From positions 1-41,614 of the forward strand of contig CABUDS010000020.1 of the NCBI GenBank assembly GCA_902490405.1: a DNA stretch of 41,614 bases, written 5' to 3'. A program made the translations under genes and the position numbers. The notes under the pieces are model-generated. The model made no database searches. It was not told the DNA's origin and worked only from the letters and a program-made list of their open reading frames with translations. This stretch comes from an uncultured Collinsella sp. GTDB lineage: Bacteria; Actinomycetota; Coriobacteriia; Coriobacteriales; Coriobacteriaceae. Each line of letters starts with the position of its first letter. Within the stretch, counting starts at the first letter, position 1. Shown piece by piece: positions 32,479-40,127 of this stretch.

Positions 32479-32824
32479 GCGAACTCCCCCTTTAGCTAAC
32501 TACAGTGTTTGCAGGGAGATGTTACCGCATCGTTTCGTCGACGTGTTCGAGACCGTCTCCATAATTGGCGTTTTTTACGTTCGTGCAATTCGGCGAACGG
32601 CAAGTCTTCCTCGGCAGACGAAGCTTTTAACACATATGGTCACGCCGTCGCCGATCGCTCGATTGTCGCTCGAAAAAAAGTTGAAGTAATTTTTGCTGCC
32701 TTTTACCTGCGGAGATGTCAATCCGTCAAGCATTTGGTCAGAAATTGGTCAAGTAGCGGCTGATACGGTCGGCATCGACAGCCAAAACCGATAGAAGTTT
32801 GGCCCCAGAAGCAGGGAGGTTCCC
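32479..32824. promoter_or_regulatory. Divergent intergenic region (lct-like operon / surface operon)
   Basis: 346 bp between divergent operons; no gene seen. Its middle is AT-rich. A direct repeat TTGGTCA occurs at 32734-32740 and 32745-32751, 11 bp apart (one helical turn), with GTCAA variants just before it, so a regulator site for the surface operon is possible. I could not assign clear -35/-10 elements. Confidence 0.35.
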
Positions 32825-33121
32825 ATGGCATATTACTGGCCCCAGTACGGCGTCGCCATCGAGGTCGACGACGATCCCTATCTCCTGCCTTTCGACGAAG
32901 AGGCGTTCCCCGATACGGCGGTCTACCACGTCACCACCGATGTTATCTGCGACCCCGAGTCGTTCTCGGCGCTCGCCCACCACATCGCGCGTATCCACGA
33001 CATCGAGCTCCCTCGCGACTTCGACGAGCTCATCTACTCGCGCCGCCTGATGCTCCACATGCTCTTTGGAGCGGACCCGTCCACGTTCGCACGTGTCTAT
33101 ACCACCAAGGACGCCGCATGA
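32825..33121 (+). CDS. Hypothetical 98-residue protein, first gene of surface operon
   Basis: Unknown family. Cytosolic-looking, acidic, no signal peptide; aromatic start (MAYYWPQYGVAIEVDDDPYL) and a helical end (LIYSRRLMLHMLFGADPSTF). GGGAGG lies about 6 bases before the ATG. It overlaps the next gene by 4 bases (ATGA), so it is co-translated with membrane and secreted proteins. It could be a regulator or adaptor, but the sequence does not say. Confidence 0.75.
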   Translation: MAYYWPQYGVAIEVDDDPYLLPFDEEAFPDTAVYHVTTDVICDPESFSALAHHIARIHDIELPRDFDELIYSRRLMLHMLFGADPSTFARVYTTKDAA

Positions 33122-33627
33122 GTGCGAAGAAGCCGCCCCGCCTCGCAGGACTGGGGCGTCGCAAGAAACTCGTCGTTGTCTGCCTGGCTATCGTCTGCGC
33201 CCTCATCGCCGTAGGGCTATACGTCTGGCAGTCGCAGCCCGTGCCCGAAGCGGGCGCCTCAGTCACGACGGCAGAGGGTAAATCGCGCCAAGAAATCCAA
33301 GATGAGCTCGATGCCATCGTCCGCGACAACATGATGACGATTTCGGTCGCGCCGGTCGCTCAGCTGCAGGAGAACGGCAAGCTGCGCGTCAACGTGCAAA
33401 ACGTCCAAGACAATAAATTTCCCCAGCGATTCCGCGTCATCCAAAACGACGAGACCATGTACGAATCCGGTGTGGTCGAGACCGGCAAGACAATCGAGAC
33501 GTGCCCCGCCGACGACATCAAAGAAGGCGAGGCGTACATCGAGATTCAGGCACTCGATGCCAAGACCCTCGACTGCCACGGCAATCCGACACGCGTCAAG
33601 GTACGGGTTGAGCGAGCCGAGAACTAG
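33118..33627 (+). CDS. Membrane-anchored protein with beta-rich outer domain, 169 residues
   Basis: A basic cytoplasmic start (RRKK), one helix at about 19-39 (LVVVCLAIVCALIAVGLYVW), then an outer domain of about 105 residues after a helical spacer. The pattern FRVIQNDETMYESGVVETGK with IETC.ADDIKEGEAYIEIQAL reads as an Ig-like beta sandwich and resembles the outer domain of the element protein at 21409-22278. Two Cys residues in the outer part may form a disulphide. No enzyme motif. Inferred to anchor or assist the secreted protein encoded next. Confidence 0.78.
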   Translation: MSAKKPPRLAGLGRRKKLVVVCLAIVCALIAVGLYVWQSQPVPEAGASVTTAEGKSRQEIQDELDAIVRDNMMTISVAPVAQLQENGKLRVNVQNVQDNKFPQRFRVIQNDETMYESGVVETGKTIETCPADDIKEGEAYIEIQALDAKTLDCHGNPTRVKVRVERAEN

Positions 33628-33717
33628 CTTTTCCGGCCGACGCGGCACCGCGCGCAATTCACCAGCATTCGTCCAATCATCGCGGGGACGGCCCGCGGCG
33701 AATAGAAAGGAACGATC

Positions 33718-34317
33718 ATGGACATCACCAGGAACATGAACGGAGCCAGAGCGCTCGTCGTGGGCGCAGGGCTCGCGCTCGCGCTCGCAATGGGCGCCGC
33801 CCCGACGCCAGCTATGGCAGCCGGGCGCGTTGGAACCACGAAAGTAATGGTCAGGACCGAGATCGACAACGTTGAGTTCAAAGTTCCGACGGTTATTCCC
33901 TTCGTCGCCAAGGCCGACGGCACGCTTCAGGGCCCCTCAGAAGACGCGACCACCATCGACAATCATTCAGCCTACGGCATCCATGTCACCAACATGAAGA
34001 TCGACGCCATGAACACCTGGACCATTGCCGCCGACGCCAAGGCCGGAACCGCGCAGAACTCCATCGACTTTAAGGTCGGCCCCGACGGCGCACTCCAGAA
34101 CGCCAGTGCCGCAATGCAGGGGACGGGCCTCGATCTTTCCAAGAATGCAGCCTTCGACATGGGCTACCAGGGCATTGCCGGCGGCACGGACAAAATTAAG
34201 CTCAAGACAAGCGGAAACGTCGCCCGCGTCACGCGCGACATCCTCCACGTAACCGGCGAAGGCGATCAGGTTGCAACGATCACCTGGACGGTCGAGCCCG
34301 GTGCGCACACGGCATAA
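33718..34317 (+). CDS. Secreted beta-domain surface protein, 199 residues
   Basis: Sec signal peptide (RALVVGAGLALALAMGAAPT, cleavage near MAA-GR). The mature domain begins TEIDNVEFKVPTVIPFVAKA and continues with an 'IDNHSAYGIHVTNMKID' stretch and the end ATITWTVEPG. This 'V.VPT.IPF...G....P....I.N.S...V.V' plan is shared with many uncharacterised surface proteins of gut Firmicutes and Actinobacteria, and with the C-terminal domain of the gene at 34601. There is no anchor of its own. AAAGGAACGATC precedes the ATG. Function unknown; a shaft or subunit of a surface structure is a reasonable guess. Confidence 0.78.
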   Translation: MDITRNMNGARALVVGAGLALALAMGAAPTPAMAAGRVGTTKVMVRTEIDNVEFKVPTVIPFVAKADGTLQGPSEDATTIDNHSAYGIHVTNMKIDAMNTWTIAADAKAGTAQNSIDFKVGPDGALQNASAAMQGTGLDLSKNAAFDMGYQGIAGGTDKIKLKTSGNVARVTRDILHVTGEGDQVATITWTVEPGAHTA

Positions 34318-34582
34318 GGCCGTCGCCCTGGCCGCCGCCGTCAGTATCCTAGCGTTTGGGCCAGCCATGGCCTTTGCCCAGCAAGAACAGGCGCAGGCCG
34401 CCACGCAAGTGACGGTCGACCTCTCGGAGCTCGACCGCGGCGACCGCGAGGAACCGTTGGCACAGACGGACGACAGACGATGGCTCTTGGCAGCAGGCGC
34501 CACAGCAGCAGGCGCGGGAACCGCCGGCCTCGGTCTGCACATCAAACGCAGCCAGAAACAAAACACGGACAGGCCGCACTAA
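34301..34582 (+). CDS. Small surface protein with degenerate sortase-like tail, 93 residues
   Basis: A GTG start inside the end of the preceding gene (17-bp overlap) gives a good signal peptide (HKAVALAAAVSILAFGPAMA). A short linker, a motif EPLAQTDD, a hydrophobic helix (WLLAAGATAAGAGTAGLGL) and a basic tail (HIKRSQKQ) follow. That is the layout of a cell-wall sorting signal, but with LAQTD in place of LPxTG, so a non-standard sortase substrate or a simple membrane anchor. The mature part outside the helix is only about 35 residues. No sortase gene is in the window. Confidence 0.7.
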   Translation: MRTRHKAVALAAAVSILAFGPAMAFAQQEQAQAATQVTVDLSELDRGDREEPLAQTDDRRWLLAAGATAAGAGTAGLGLHIKRSQKQNTDRPH

Positions 34583-34600
34583 ATTAGCTAAGGAGACCCC

Positions 34601-36031
34601 ATGGCATCGAAGAACCTTTTGCCCGTCGTCGCACTCTGCGGCGCGCTCGCAACCGGAACGCCTGTCGCCGCTTGGGCGACTCCCGTCATGGCAGACTCCT
34701 TACCAGCAGCCCTAAGCTCCGCACCAAATCCGTCGAGCGCCATTGCGTGCAAGCGTTTTTCGTTCGCACAGGCCGCAATCTCAACCTCGGGATGCCTTCG
34801 TCGTAATACGGACGGCTCGATAGTCGTGGATATCAATCGTTCGAACAAGGCAAACGGCTCCCAGGCGGGGTGCGCCGTCTGCACGTGGCGCTCGATTGTG
34901 CTCGATACAGATGGCGATCCGTGCGATTTGGGGTTGCGCATCGATATCGCTTCGGTCGATGACTCGGCAAACGGAGCGAAGGTCGCCTTCGACGGTGCGT
35001 TTTTCGAGAAAGGAGGCGGTATATGTCTGGGCTGCGCCGCCGCGAATGCAGATGACACGCAGCCCACCCTCTCATTCACGGCATCGTTGCGGCTGACCAA
35101 AGCCGGCACCGATGCCATCGCGGCGGGAGAAGCGTCCCTGCTGTTCTACGCCGTCAGCACCAAAGACACAGACGCTCATTTCGAGAAGCCAGCCGGATCA
35201 CTCAGCCTTACACGAGGGATAGAGGCAGGCCCTATTGAAATCGATGCCCACGCGCAAAGCAGGCAACGCATTCTTGCCGACCCGGCGCTTCTCGAAATGG
35301 AGTGGAATGGATCCGGAGCCATCGGAATTCTCCCCTCCGCGCTTGACGCCAAGACGCTCCCCTCAAACGACGAACCCATCAACGCAACCATACAAGAAGA
35401 GAGCACGGACAAAGAAGCAGGTGCGGGCGACACGCCGTCGCCGACAAACAGCGTCCCAGCTTCTTTCGAAGCGCCGAATGTGCCCGCTACCGGTCCAAAC
35501 GATCCCGAGCTCGCGGACAGTCTGGGGCTTGCTGATCCTCAGGAGATCGATGAAGGTAACTGCTGCGTGCTTGCCGCCCTCGACCACACAGAGGTCATCG
35601 ACGCCGCGAGCATCGAAGTTGCCGCCGCCAATCAGCCCGTCCGCAAGTCGGCCATCATCGCATTTCCCGAATCCATCGAAGTCGTCTTTTTGCCATCGGG
35701 CGAGGTCGTGGCCCCAACACTGCTCACCTTGTTGGGCGCCAAGAATACTCGAAACGAAATTAAAAAGGTCACGGTTGTCGACCCTGCAACCACCGCTAAA
35801 CTGCGTCTATACGCCGTTGCCCCAGACGGAAGCAAGACCTTGGAATTCGATGGCGACACACTTCTAGCCTGGCGACGTCTGGACATTATGCAAGACGTCT
35901 CGTATCAGATCGAACTCGAAGGGTTTGATCGTACCCGCGATGCCAATATCATCGCCGCGGCTATTGAATCCCCACAGCGGCTTATGACACTGCGCTTTGA
36001 CTACTATCCCTATGTCCCGACAACCACCTGA
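34601..36031 (+). CDS. Large secreted Cys-containing surface protein, 476 residues
   Basis: Signal peptide (LLPVVALCGALATGTPVAAW). The mature N-terminal half has several Cys, including CAVC and CLGC, and strands such as SIVVDINRSN and LGLRIDIASVDD. A low-complexity acidic/Pro linker follows (about 270-320), then a C-terminal domain starting AIIAFPESIEVVFLPSGEVV that resembles the beta domain of the protein at 33718. It has no recognisable anchor. AAGGAG lies before the ATG. Unknown family. Possibly the tip or adhesive subunit of the structure built by this operon; inference from order and domain sharing only. Confidence 0.78.
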   Translation: MASKNLLPVVALCGALATGTPVAAWATPVMADSLPAALSSAPNPSSAIACKRFSFAQAAISTSGCLRRNTDGSIVVDINRSNKANGSQAGCAVCTWRSIVLDTDGDPCDLGLRIDIASVDDSANGAKVAFDGAFFEKGGGICLGCAAANADDTQPTLSFTASLRLTKAGTDAIAAGEASLLFYAVSTKDTDAHFEKPAGSLSLTRGIEAGPIEIDAHAQSRQRILADPALLEMEWNGSGAIGILPSALDAKTLPSNDEPINATIQEESTDKEAGAGDTPSPTNSVPASFEAPNVPATGPNDPELADSLGLADPQEIDEGNCCVLAALDHTEVIDAASIEVAAANQPVRKSAIIAFPESIEVVFLPSGEVVAPTLLTLLGAKNTRNEIKKVTVVDPATTAKLRLYAVAPDGSKTLEFDGDTLLAWRRLDIMQDVSYQIELEGFDRTRDANIIAAAIESPQRLMTLRFDYYPYVPTTT

Positions 36032-36054
36032 GGCTTAAATACTGCGCGTCGTTG

Positions 36055-36080
36055 CTAATACCACTTATATAACGTATTAG
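36055..36080. promoter_or_regulatory. Inverted repeat ahead of the DUF554 gene
   Basis: Arms CTAATAC (36055-36061) and GTATTAG (36074-36080) around an AT-rich 12-bp centre. It lies 24 bp past the surface-operon stop and 70 bp before the DUF554 ATG. It could be an operator, or part of the promoter region for the downstream gene. Confidence 0.4.
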
Positions 36081-36149
36081 ATGAGTCGCGATGTGTCTCG
36101 CATTCCATTCTGCTACGATTGCCACGTTGGCATCAATACAGGAGGGCTC

Positions 36150-36866
36150 ATGCCGGGCTTGGGAACAATCATCAACGTTGTCCTTTTAGTTGCGGGCGGT
36201 CTTTTGGGATTAGCGGGCGGTCGCTTTATCACACCGCGTATCCAAGACACGCTCATGAAAGCGTCGGGGCTGTGCGTCCTGTTTATCGGCCTTGGCGGCA
36301 CCATGCAAAAGATGCTCCTTATCGATGGAAAGGCGCTGTCGACCACCGGTACCACCATGCTCATCGTCTCATTTGCGCTCGGTTCGCTCATCGGCGAGGC
36401 CGTCGACTTGGAAGCCGCCATTGAGAACCTTGGCGAATGGCTCAAGCGCAAAACCGGCAGCGAGGGCGATAACGAGTTCACCAACGCTTTTGTCTCGACT
36501 TCGCTCACCGTGTGTATCGGCGCCATGGCCATTGTGGGATCGATTCAGGACGGCCTGCTCGGCGACTGGTCAACGCTTGCCCTCAAGGGCGCACTGGACT
36601 GCATCATCGTCTGCACCATGACGGCCTCACTTGGCCGCGGCTGCATCTTTTCCGCCCTGCCCGTCGCCGTGTTCCAGGGGACGATCACGCTGTTTGCCGG
36701 TGCACTCTCCCCCATCATGACCACGGCAGCCCTCGACAGCCTTTCGCTCGTAGGCTCCATGCTCATCTTCTGCGTCGGCGTCAACCTTATCCGTCCTCAG
36801 ACCTTCCGCACTGCCAATATGCTTCCCTCCGTCATCATCGCCGTCATCTACGCCCTCCTGTTCTAA
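36150..36866 (+). CDS. DUF554 family membrane protein (YdfK-like)
   Basis: About 238 residues with about seven hydrophobic helices. MPGLGTIINVVLLVAGGLLG at the start, then LVFIGLGG-like (LCVLFIGLGGTMQKML) and a middle AFVSTSLTVCIGAMAIVGSI stretch are typical of DUF554. Function of the family is unknown; transport is suspected. AGGAGG lies 4 bases before the ATG at 36150. The frame upstream to 36081 lacks a site and is not hydrophobic. Confidence 0.88.
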   Translation: MPGLGTIINVVLLVAGGLLGLAGGRFITPRIQDTLMKASGLCVLFIGLGGTMQKMLLIDGKALSTTGTTMLIVSFALGSLIGEAVDLEAAIENLGEWLKRKTGSEGDNEFTNAFVSTSLTVCIGAMAIVGSIQDGLLGDWSTLALKGALDCIIVCTMTASLGRGCIFSALPVAVFQGTITLFAGALSPIMTTAALDSLSLVGSMLIFCVGVNLIRPQTFRTANMLPSVIIAVIYALLF

Positions 36867-36953
36867 ATCTATCTACGTAGCGGTATCTCGAACATCTGTT
36901 TGATGCTGTGCTATGATATGAGGTCACCGTAGCTGCGTTTGAGAGGAGGAGCG

Positions 36954-38714
36954 GTGGCCGACCAGGACATCAAGATGCTCATCGAGCGCATTATGGCCGA
37001 GGCTCGGACCCATCAGTCCGCCCGCTTCTCAAACGAAATCTACGCAGACGAGCCGATTCTCAAGACCGGCCGACAGATGCAGAACTTCCTCCCCGACCAA
37101 TACCGCAAGATGCGTGAGATATCGCGTTGGCAAGAAGACCCAAAGGGCGGCGCGGGCCGTTGGCTTTCGGAAGCCGAACTTTTCTACCGCCAAGGCCTGC
37201 TGATGGCCGACTTTGAGGACGACTGTCCCTACAACGGCACCTTTAAGTCGTACTTTCCCACCTACAACGCCATGAGCGACCGGCAGTTGCGCGGCTACTT
37301 TACCTGGCGTGCCCAAGTGCGCCGCGGGAATATCGAGGAGACATCGACCTCGTTTGCCTTCTTGTATCTCTACGAGCTGATCTGCGGCATTGGCGTAGAT
37401 GATCCGCTCGATGGTTTTAACAAGATCAAGGCTTTTTGGGATGTCTATCGCGCCTTCGAGCCCGGCATCGACCGGTTTGCGCGCGTGTGGCTGCAGGACT
37501 ACGCCGTGTTCCACGGGCTCGACCCCAAGCTGCTTCGTGACTCTAAAACCGTCATGTTCGATAACGCCCTTATCGAGCTGCGGCGCGCGGCACGAGACCT
37601 TGTACCAGCACCGGCACCGTCGGACCAGGCGCCCAAGCGTCGCAAGGCCTCCGAGCCCACGCTCCCCCTTCCGCCCGACGAGGCGCGCGAGGAACGACTC
37701 ATGGCCGCCATCAATGCCCTCTCCACGTACAACCTAAGTAACTCGCGGCTCGACCGCAGCCACCACCGCGATCTGCGCCACGTGGCGTGCGCCGCGTATG
37801 TCCGCATGACGCGCTACTATGACACGCACCGAAAGACCGGCATCGTGGCGAGTTTATTTGGGGAGGAGACGGCCATGCCCTACACCATGTTTGCGTCGGC
37901 CGTATTCTTTGCGCCCGAGCGCCACGAGGACTGCGAATATCGCCTGGACCCCATTCACGTCTACCGCTGCCAAAACGGGTTTTGGGAATGCATGCGCATT
38001 CACGGCAGCAGACAAAAAAGTAGCAAGCTCGGTGAGATGATGCGCGCCTGCGACCAGCGCCTACGCCTGGCCCTGGACCCCGCCCATCCCCTTAAGGAAG
38101 AGAAGGTCCCCAAATATCTGGCCAAGATTATCGATGACGAAATCACGGCATGGCTTTCATGGGATGCCGCACATCAGCCCGTCAAGATCGATATCGACCT
38201 GAGCCAGCTGGGGCACATTCGGAGCGCCGCCGCACAAACGCGCGAGGCGCTTTTGATCGACGAGGAGCGCGAAGACAGCACGCTTGCAGATGCCGAGACA
38301 GCGGACTCAGGGCAACCGGAAGCCGAGCCCGCGACCGCCGCGACGGTCGAGGCGGTCGCGGCGGCCGCAGGGCAGGACGAGGACGACGAGCCGACCATAT
38401 CCACCGAACAGTTTGGCGTCGTGGCACCGCTTCTCGTGCCGACGCCCACGTCCGCAGCAACTGCCTCCGCTGACGCTGCGAACGAACTCGCACCAGCCGC
38501 AGCCGTCTATCTGCGCGCACTGCTCGAGCAGAACACGGCGCAGGCGGCGTCGGCGGTTGAGAGGTCGGGGCAGAGCGAGGACATGCTCGTCGATACCATC
38601 AACGAGGCGCTCTTTGACCTGGTGGGCGACACCGTAATTGAATTTAGCGCGGCAGGGCCGCAGATTATCGAGGACTACGAAGCAGACGTGAGAGGATACC
38701 TAGACCATGAGTGA
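36954..38714 (+). CDS. sngA: TerB_N/TerB_C protein, Shango SngA-like
   Basis: First component of a three-gene system matching Shango anti-phage defence (TerB protein, ATPase, helicase). About 586 residues. The TerB_N domain covers about 60-200 (ADFEDDCPYNGTFKSYFPTY, then LRGYFTWRAQVRRGN and YLYELICGIGVDD). The middle is charged. An Ala/Glu-rich linker at about 425-500 precedes a TerB_C domain at the end (LLEQNTAQAASAVERS to DYEADVRGYL). GTG start at 36954, preceded by GAGGAGGA; a TTG at 36939 overlaps that site. The next gene starts 8 bases before the stop. TerB-type proteins are linked to membrane stress and phage response. Confidence 0.85.
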   Translation: MADQDIKMLIERIMAEARTHQSARFSNEIYADEPILKTGRQMQNFLPDQYRKMREISRWQEDPKGGAGRWLSEAELFYRQGLLMADFEDDCPYNGTFKSYFPTYNAMSDRQLRGYFTWRAQVRRGNIEETSTSFAFLYLYELICGIGVDDPLDGFNKIKAFWDVYRAFEPGIDRFARVWLQDYAVFHGLDPKLLRDSKTVMFDNALIELRRAARDLVPAPAPSDQAPKRRKASEPTLPLPPDEAREERLMAAINALSTYNLSNSRLDRSHHRDLRHVACAAYVRMTRYYDTHRKTGIVASLFGEETAMPYTMFASAVFFAPERHEDCEYRLDPIHVYRCQNGFWECMRIHGSRQKSSKLGEMMRACDQRLRLALDPAHPLKEEKVPKYLAKIIDDEITAWLSWDAAHQPVKIDIDLSQLGHIRSAAAQTREALLIDEEREDSTLADAETADSGQPEAEPATAATVEAVAAAAGQDEDDEPTISTEQFGVVAPLLVPTPTSAATASADAANELAPAAAVYLRALLEQNTAQAASAVERSGQSEDMLVDTINEALFDLVGDTVIEFSAAGPQIIEDYEADVRGYLDHE

Positions 38715-40011
38715 TACCGCATCCGCAGCACCTCGCGTGCCCAAGCGCGTCGCTGCCGTCATTCTCAACTCGCTCAAGGGCGGCGTGGTCCCGCGCATCG
38801 GCCTTCCTTACATCACCGTAGGGCGCGAGGTCGAGATCCGCGCCCTGCTCACCGATCTGAGTCTCATCGCCGACGGTGGCGCGAGCTTCCGCTTTCTGGT
38901 CGGTCGTTACGGCGCCGGCAAGAGCTTTTTGCTCCAGACCATCCGCACGCACGCCATGGGCGAGGGATTCGTCGTCGCTGATGCCGACCTGTCGCCCGAG
39001 CGCCGCCTGCAGGGCGGTCAGGGACAGGGCCTTGCCACCTACCGCGAGCTCATCCGCAATATATCGACCAAGACGCGCCCCGAGGGCGGTGCGCTCAACC
39101 TTATTCTGGATCGCTGGGTCGCCTCGTGTGCCGACGTCGACGAGTCGGTCGTCAATGCCCAACTGGCCCCGCTCGAGGAGATGGTCCACGGCTTCGACTT
39201 CACCCGCATGCTCCGCCGCTATCGCATGGCCGCATCCGGGGGCGACGAAGAGGCCATGAGCCGCGTGACCAAATGGATTCGCGGCGAATACCGCACCAAG
39301 AGCGAGGCACGCGCCGAGCTGGGCTCCTCGACCATCATCAGCGATGACGACTGGTACGACTACGTTAAGCTCATTGCGCGCTTTTTGGTCTGCAGCGGCT
39401 ACAAGGGCATGCTGGTGCTCATCGACGAACTCGTGAATCTGTATAAGATTCCCAACGCCATCACGCGCCAATACAACTACGAAAAGATCCTGACCATGTA
39501 CAACGACACACTTCAGGGCAAGGCGCAGTACCTGGGCATGATCATGGGCGGCACGCCAACCTCCATCGAAGACCGCCGCCGCGGCGTGTTCTCCTACGAG
39601 GCCCTGCGCAGCCGACTCGCTCAGGGTCGCTTTGCGCGCGAGGACCTTAAGGACATGCTCGCGCCCATCATCCGCCTGCAGCCACTCACCTATGAGGAGT
39701 TGCTGGTGCTCATCGAAAAACTCATGCAGATCCATGCCGGCTACTTTGGCTGGACACCCACGCTTACCGAAAACGACTTGGTGGACTTTCTCAAGATTGA
39801 GTTTGGCCGCGTGGGGGCCGACACGCATCTGACGCCGCGTGAAGTCATTCGTGACTTTATCGAGCTGCTCGACATCCTATGCCAAAACCCCGACGCCAAC
39901 GTGGCCGAGCTGCTGCAAAGCGTCGGCGGCGACGCGTTGGCGCCGGCAACCGCAACAGGCGACACCGATACCGCAGGCGGCGACCGTAACTTCGCCGAAT
40001 TCACCATCTAA
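38707..40011 (+). CDS. sngB: DUF2791/BrxD-type P-loop ATPase, Shango SngB-like
   Basis: STAND/AAA-like ATP-binding protein, 434 residues. Walker A GRYGAGKS lies at 66-73, followed by the characteristic VVADADLSPERRLQGGQGQG and STKTRPEGGALNLILDRW. Walker B LVLIDELVNL has its acidic pair at 240-241. The same family is BrxD of BREX type 2 and partners with an Lhr-like helicase there too. The ATG overlaps sngA by 8 bp. The C-terminal 30 residues are low complexity (TATGDTDTAGGD). Which of the known systems this belongs to is decided by the TerB gene upstream and the lack of PglW/X/Z-type genes here. Confidence 0.88.
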   Translation: MSDTASAAPRVPKRVAAVILNSLKGGVVPRIGLPYITVGREVEIRALLTDLSLIADGGASFRFLVGRYGAGKSFLLQTIRTHAMGEGFVVADADLSPERRLQGGQGQGLATYRELIRNISTKTRPEGGALNLILDRWVASCADVDESVVNAQLAPLEEMVHGFDFTRMLRRYRMAASGGDEEAMSRVTKWIRGEYRTKSEARAELGSSTIISDDDWYDYVKLIARFLVCSGYKGMLVLIDELVNLYKIPNAITRQYNYEKILTMYNDTLQGKAQYLGMIMGGTPTSIEDRRRGVFSYEALRSRLAQGRFAREDLKDMLAPIIRLQPLTYEELLVLIEKLMQIHAGYFGWTPTLTENDLVDFLKIEFGRVGADTHLTPREVIRDFIELLDILCQNPDANVAELLQSVGGDALAPATATGDTDTAGGDRNFAEFTI

Positions 40012-40048
40012 CCTGCCAATAAGGGACAGGTTTATTTTGGCAGGTTTT
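40012..40048 (+). terminator. Hairpin with T-tract between sngB and sngC
   Basis: 8-bp perfect arms CCTGCCAA (40012-40019) and TTGGCAGG (40037-40044), then TTTTAT, starting directly at the sngB stop codon. The loop holds GGGACAGGTTTAT. It may be an attenuator that lowers helicase expression relative to sngAB. Confidence 0.55.
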
Positions 40049-40127
40049 ATCTGGGCAAACGTTGAAGCAGTAATGCAGCAAGCCGTTGCCAGCCGCGTTG
40101 AGAGATTCGTTGTTGAAAGGAGGCCCC

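Noticed and set aside
38665..39828. Minus-strand open frame opposite sngB
   Set aside because: Shadow of the ATPase gene; no ribosome site and unnatural composition.
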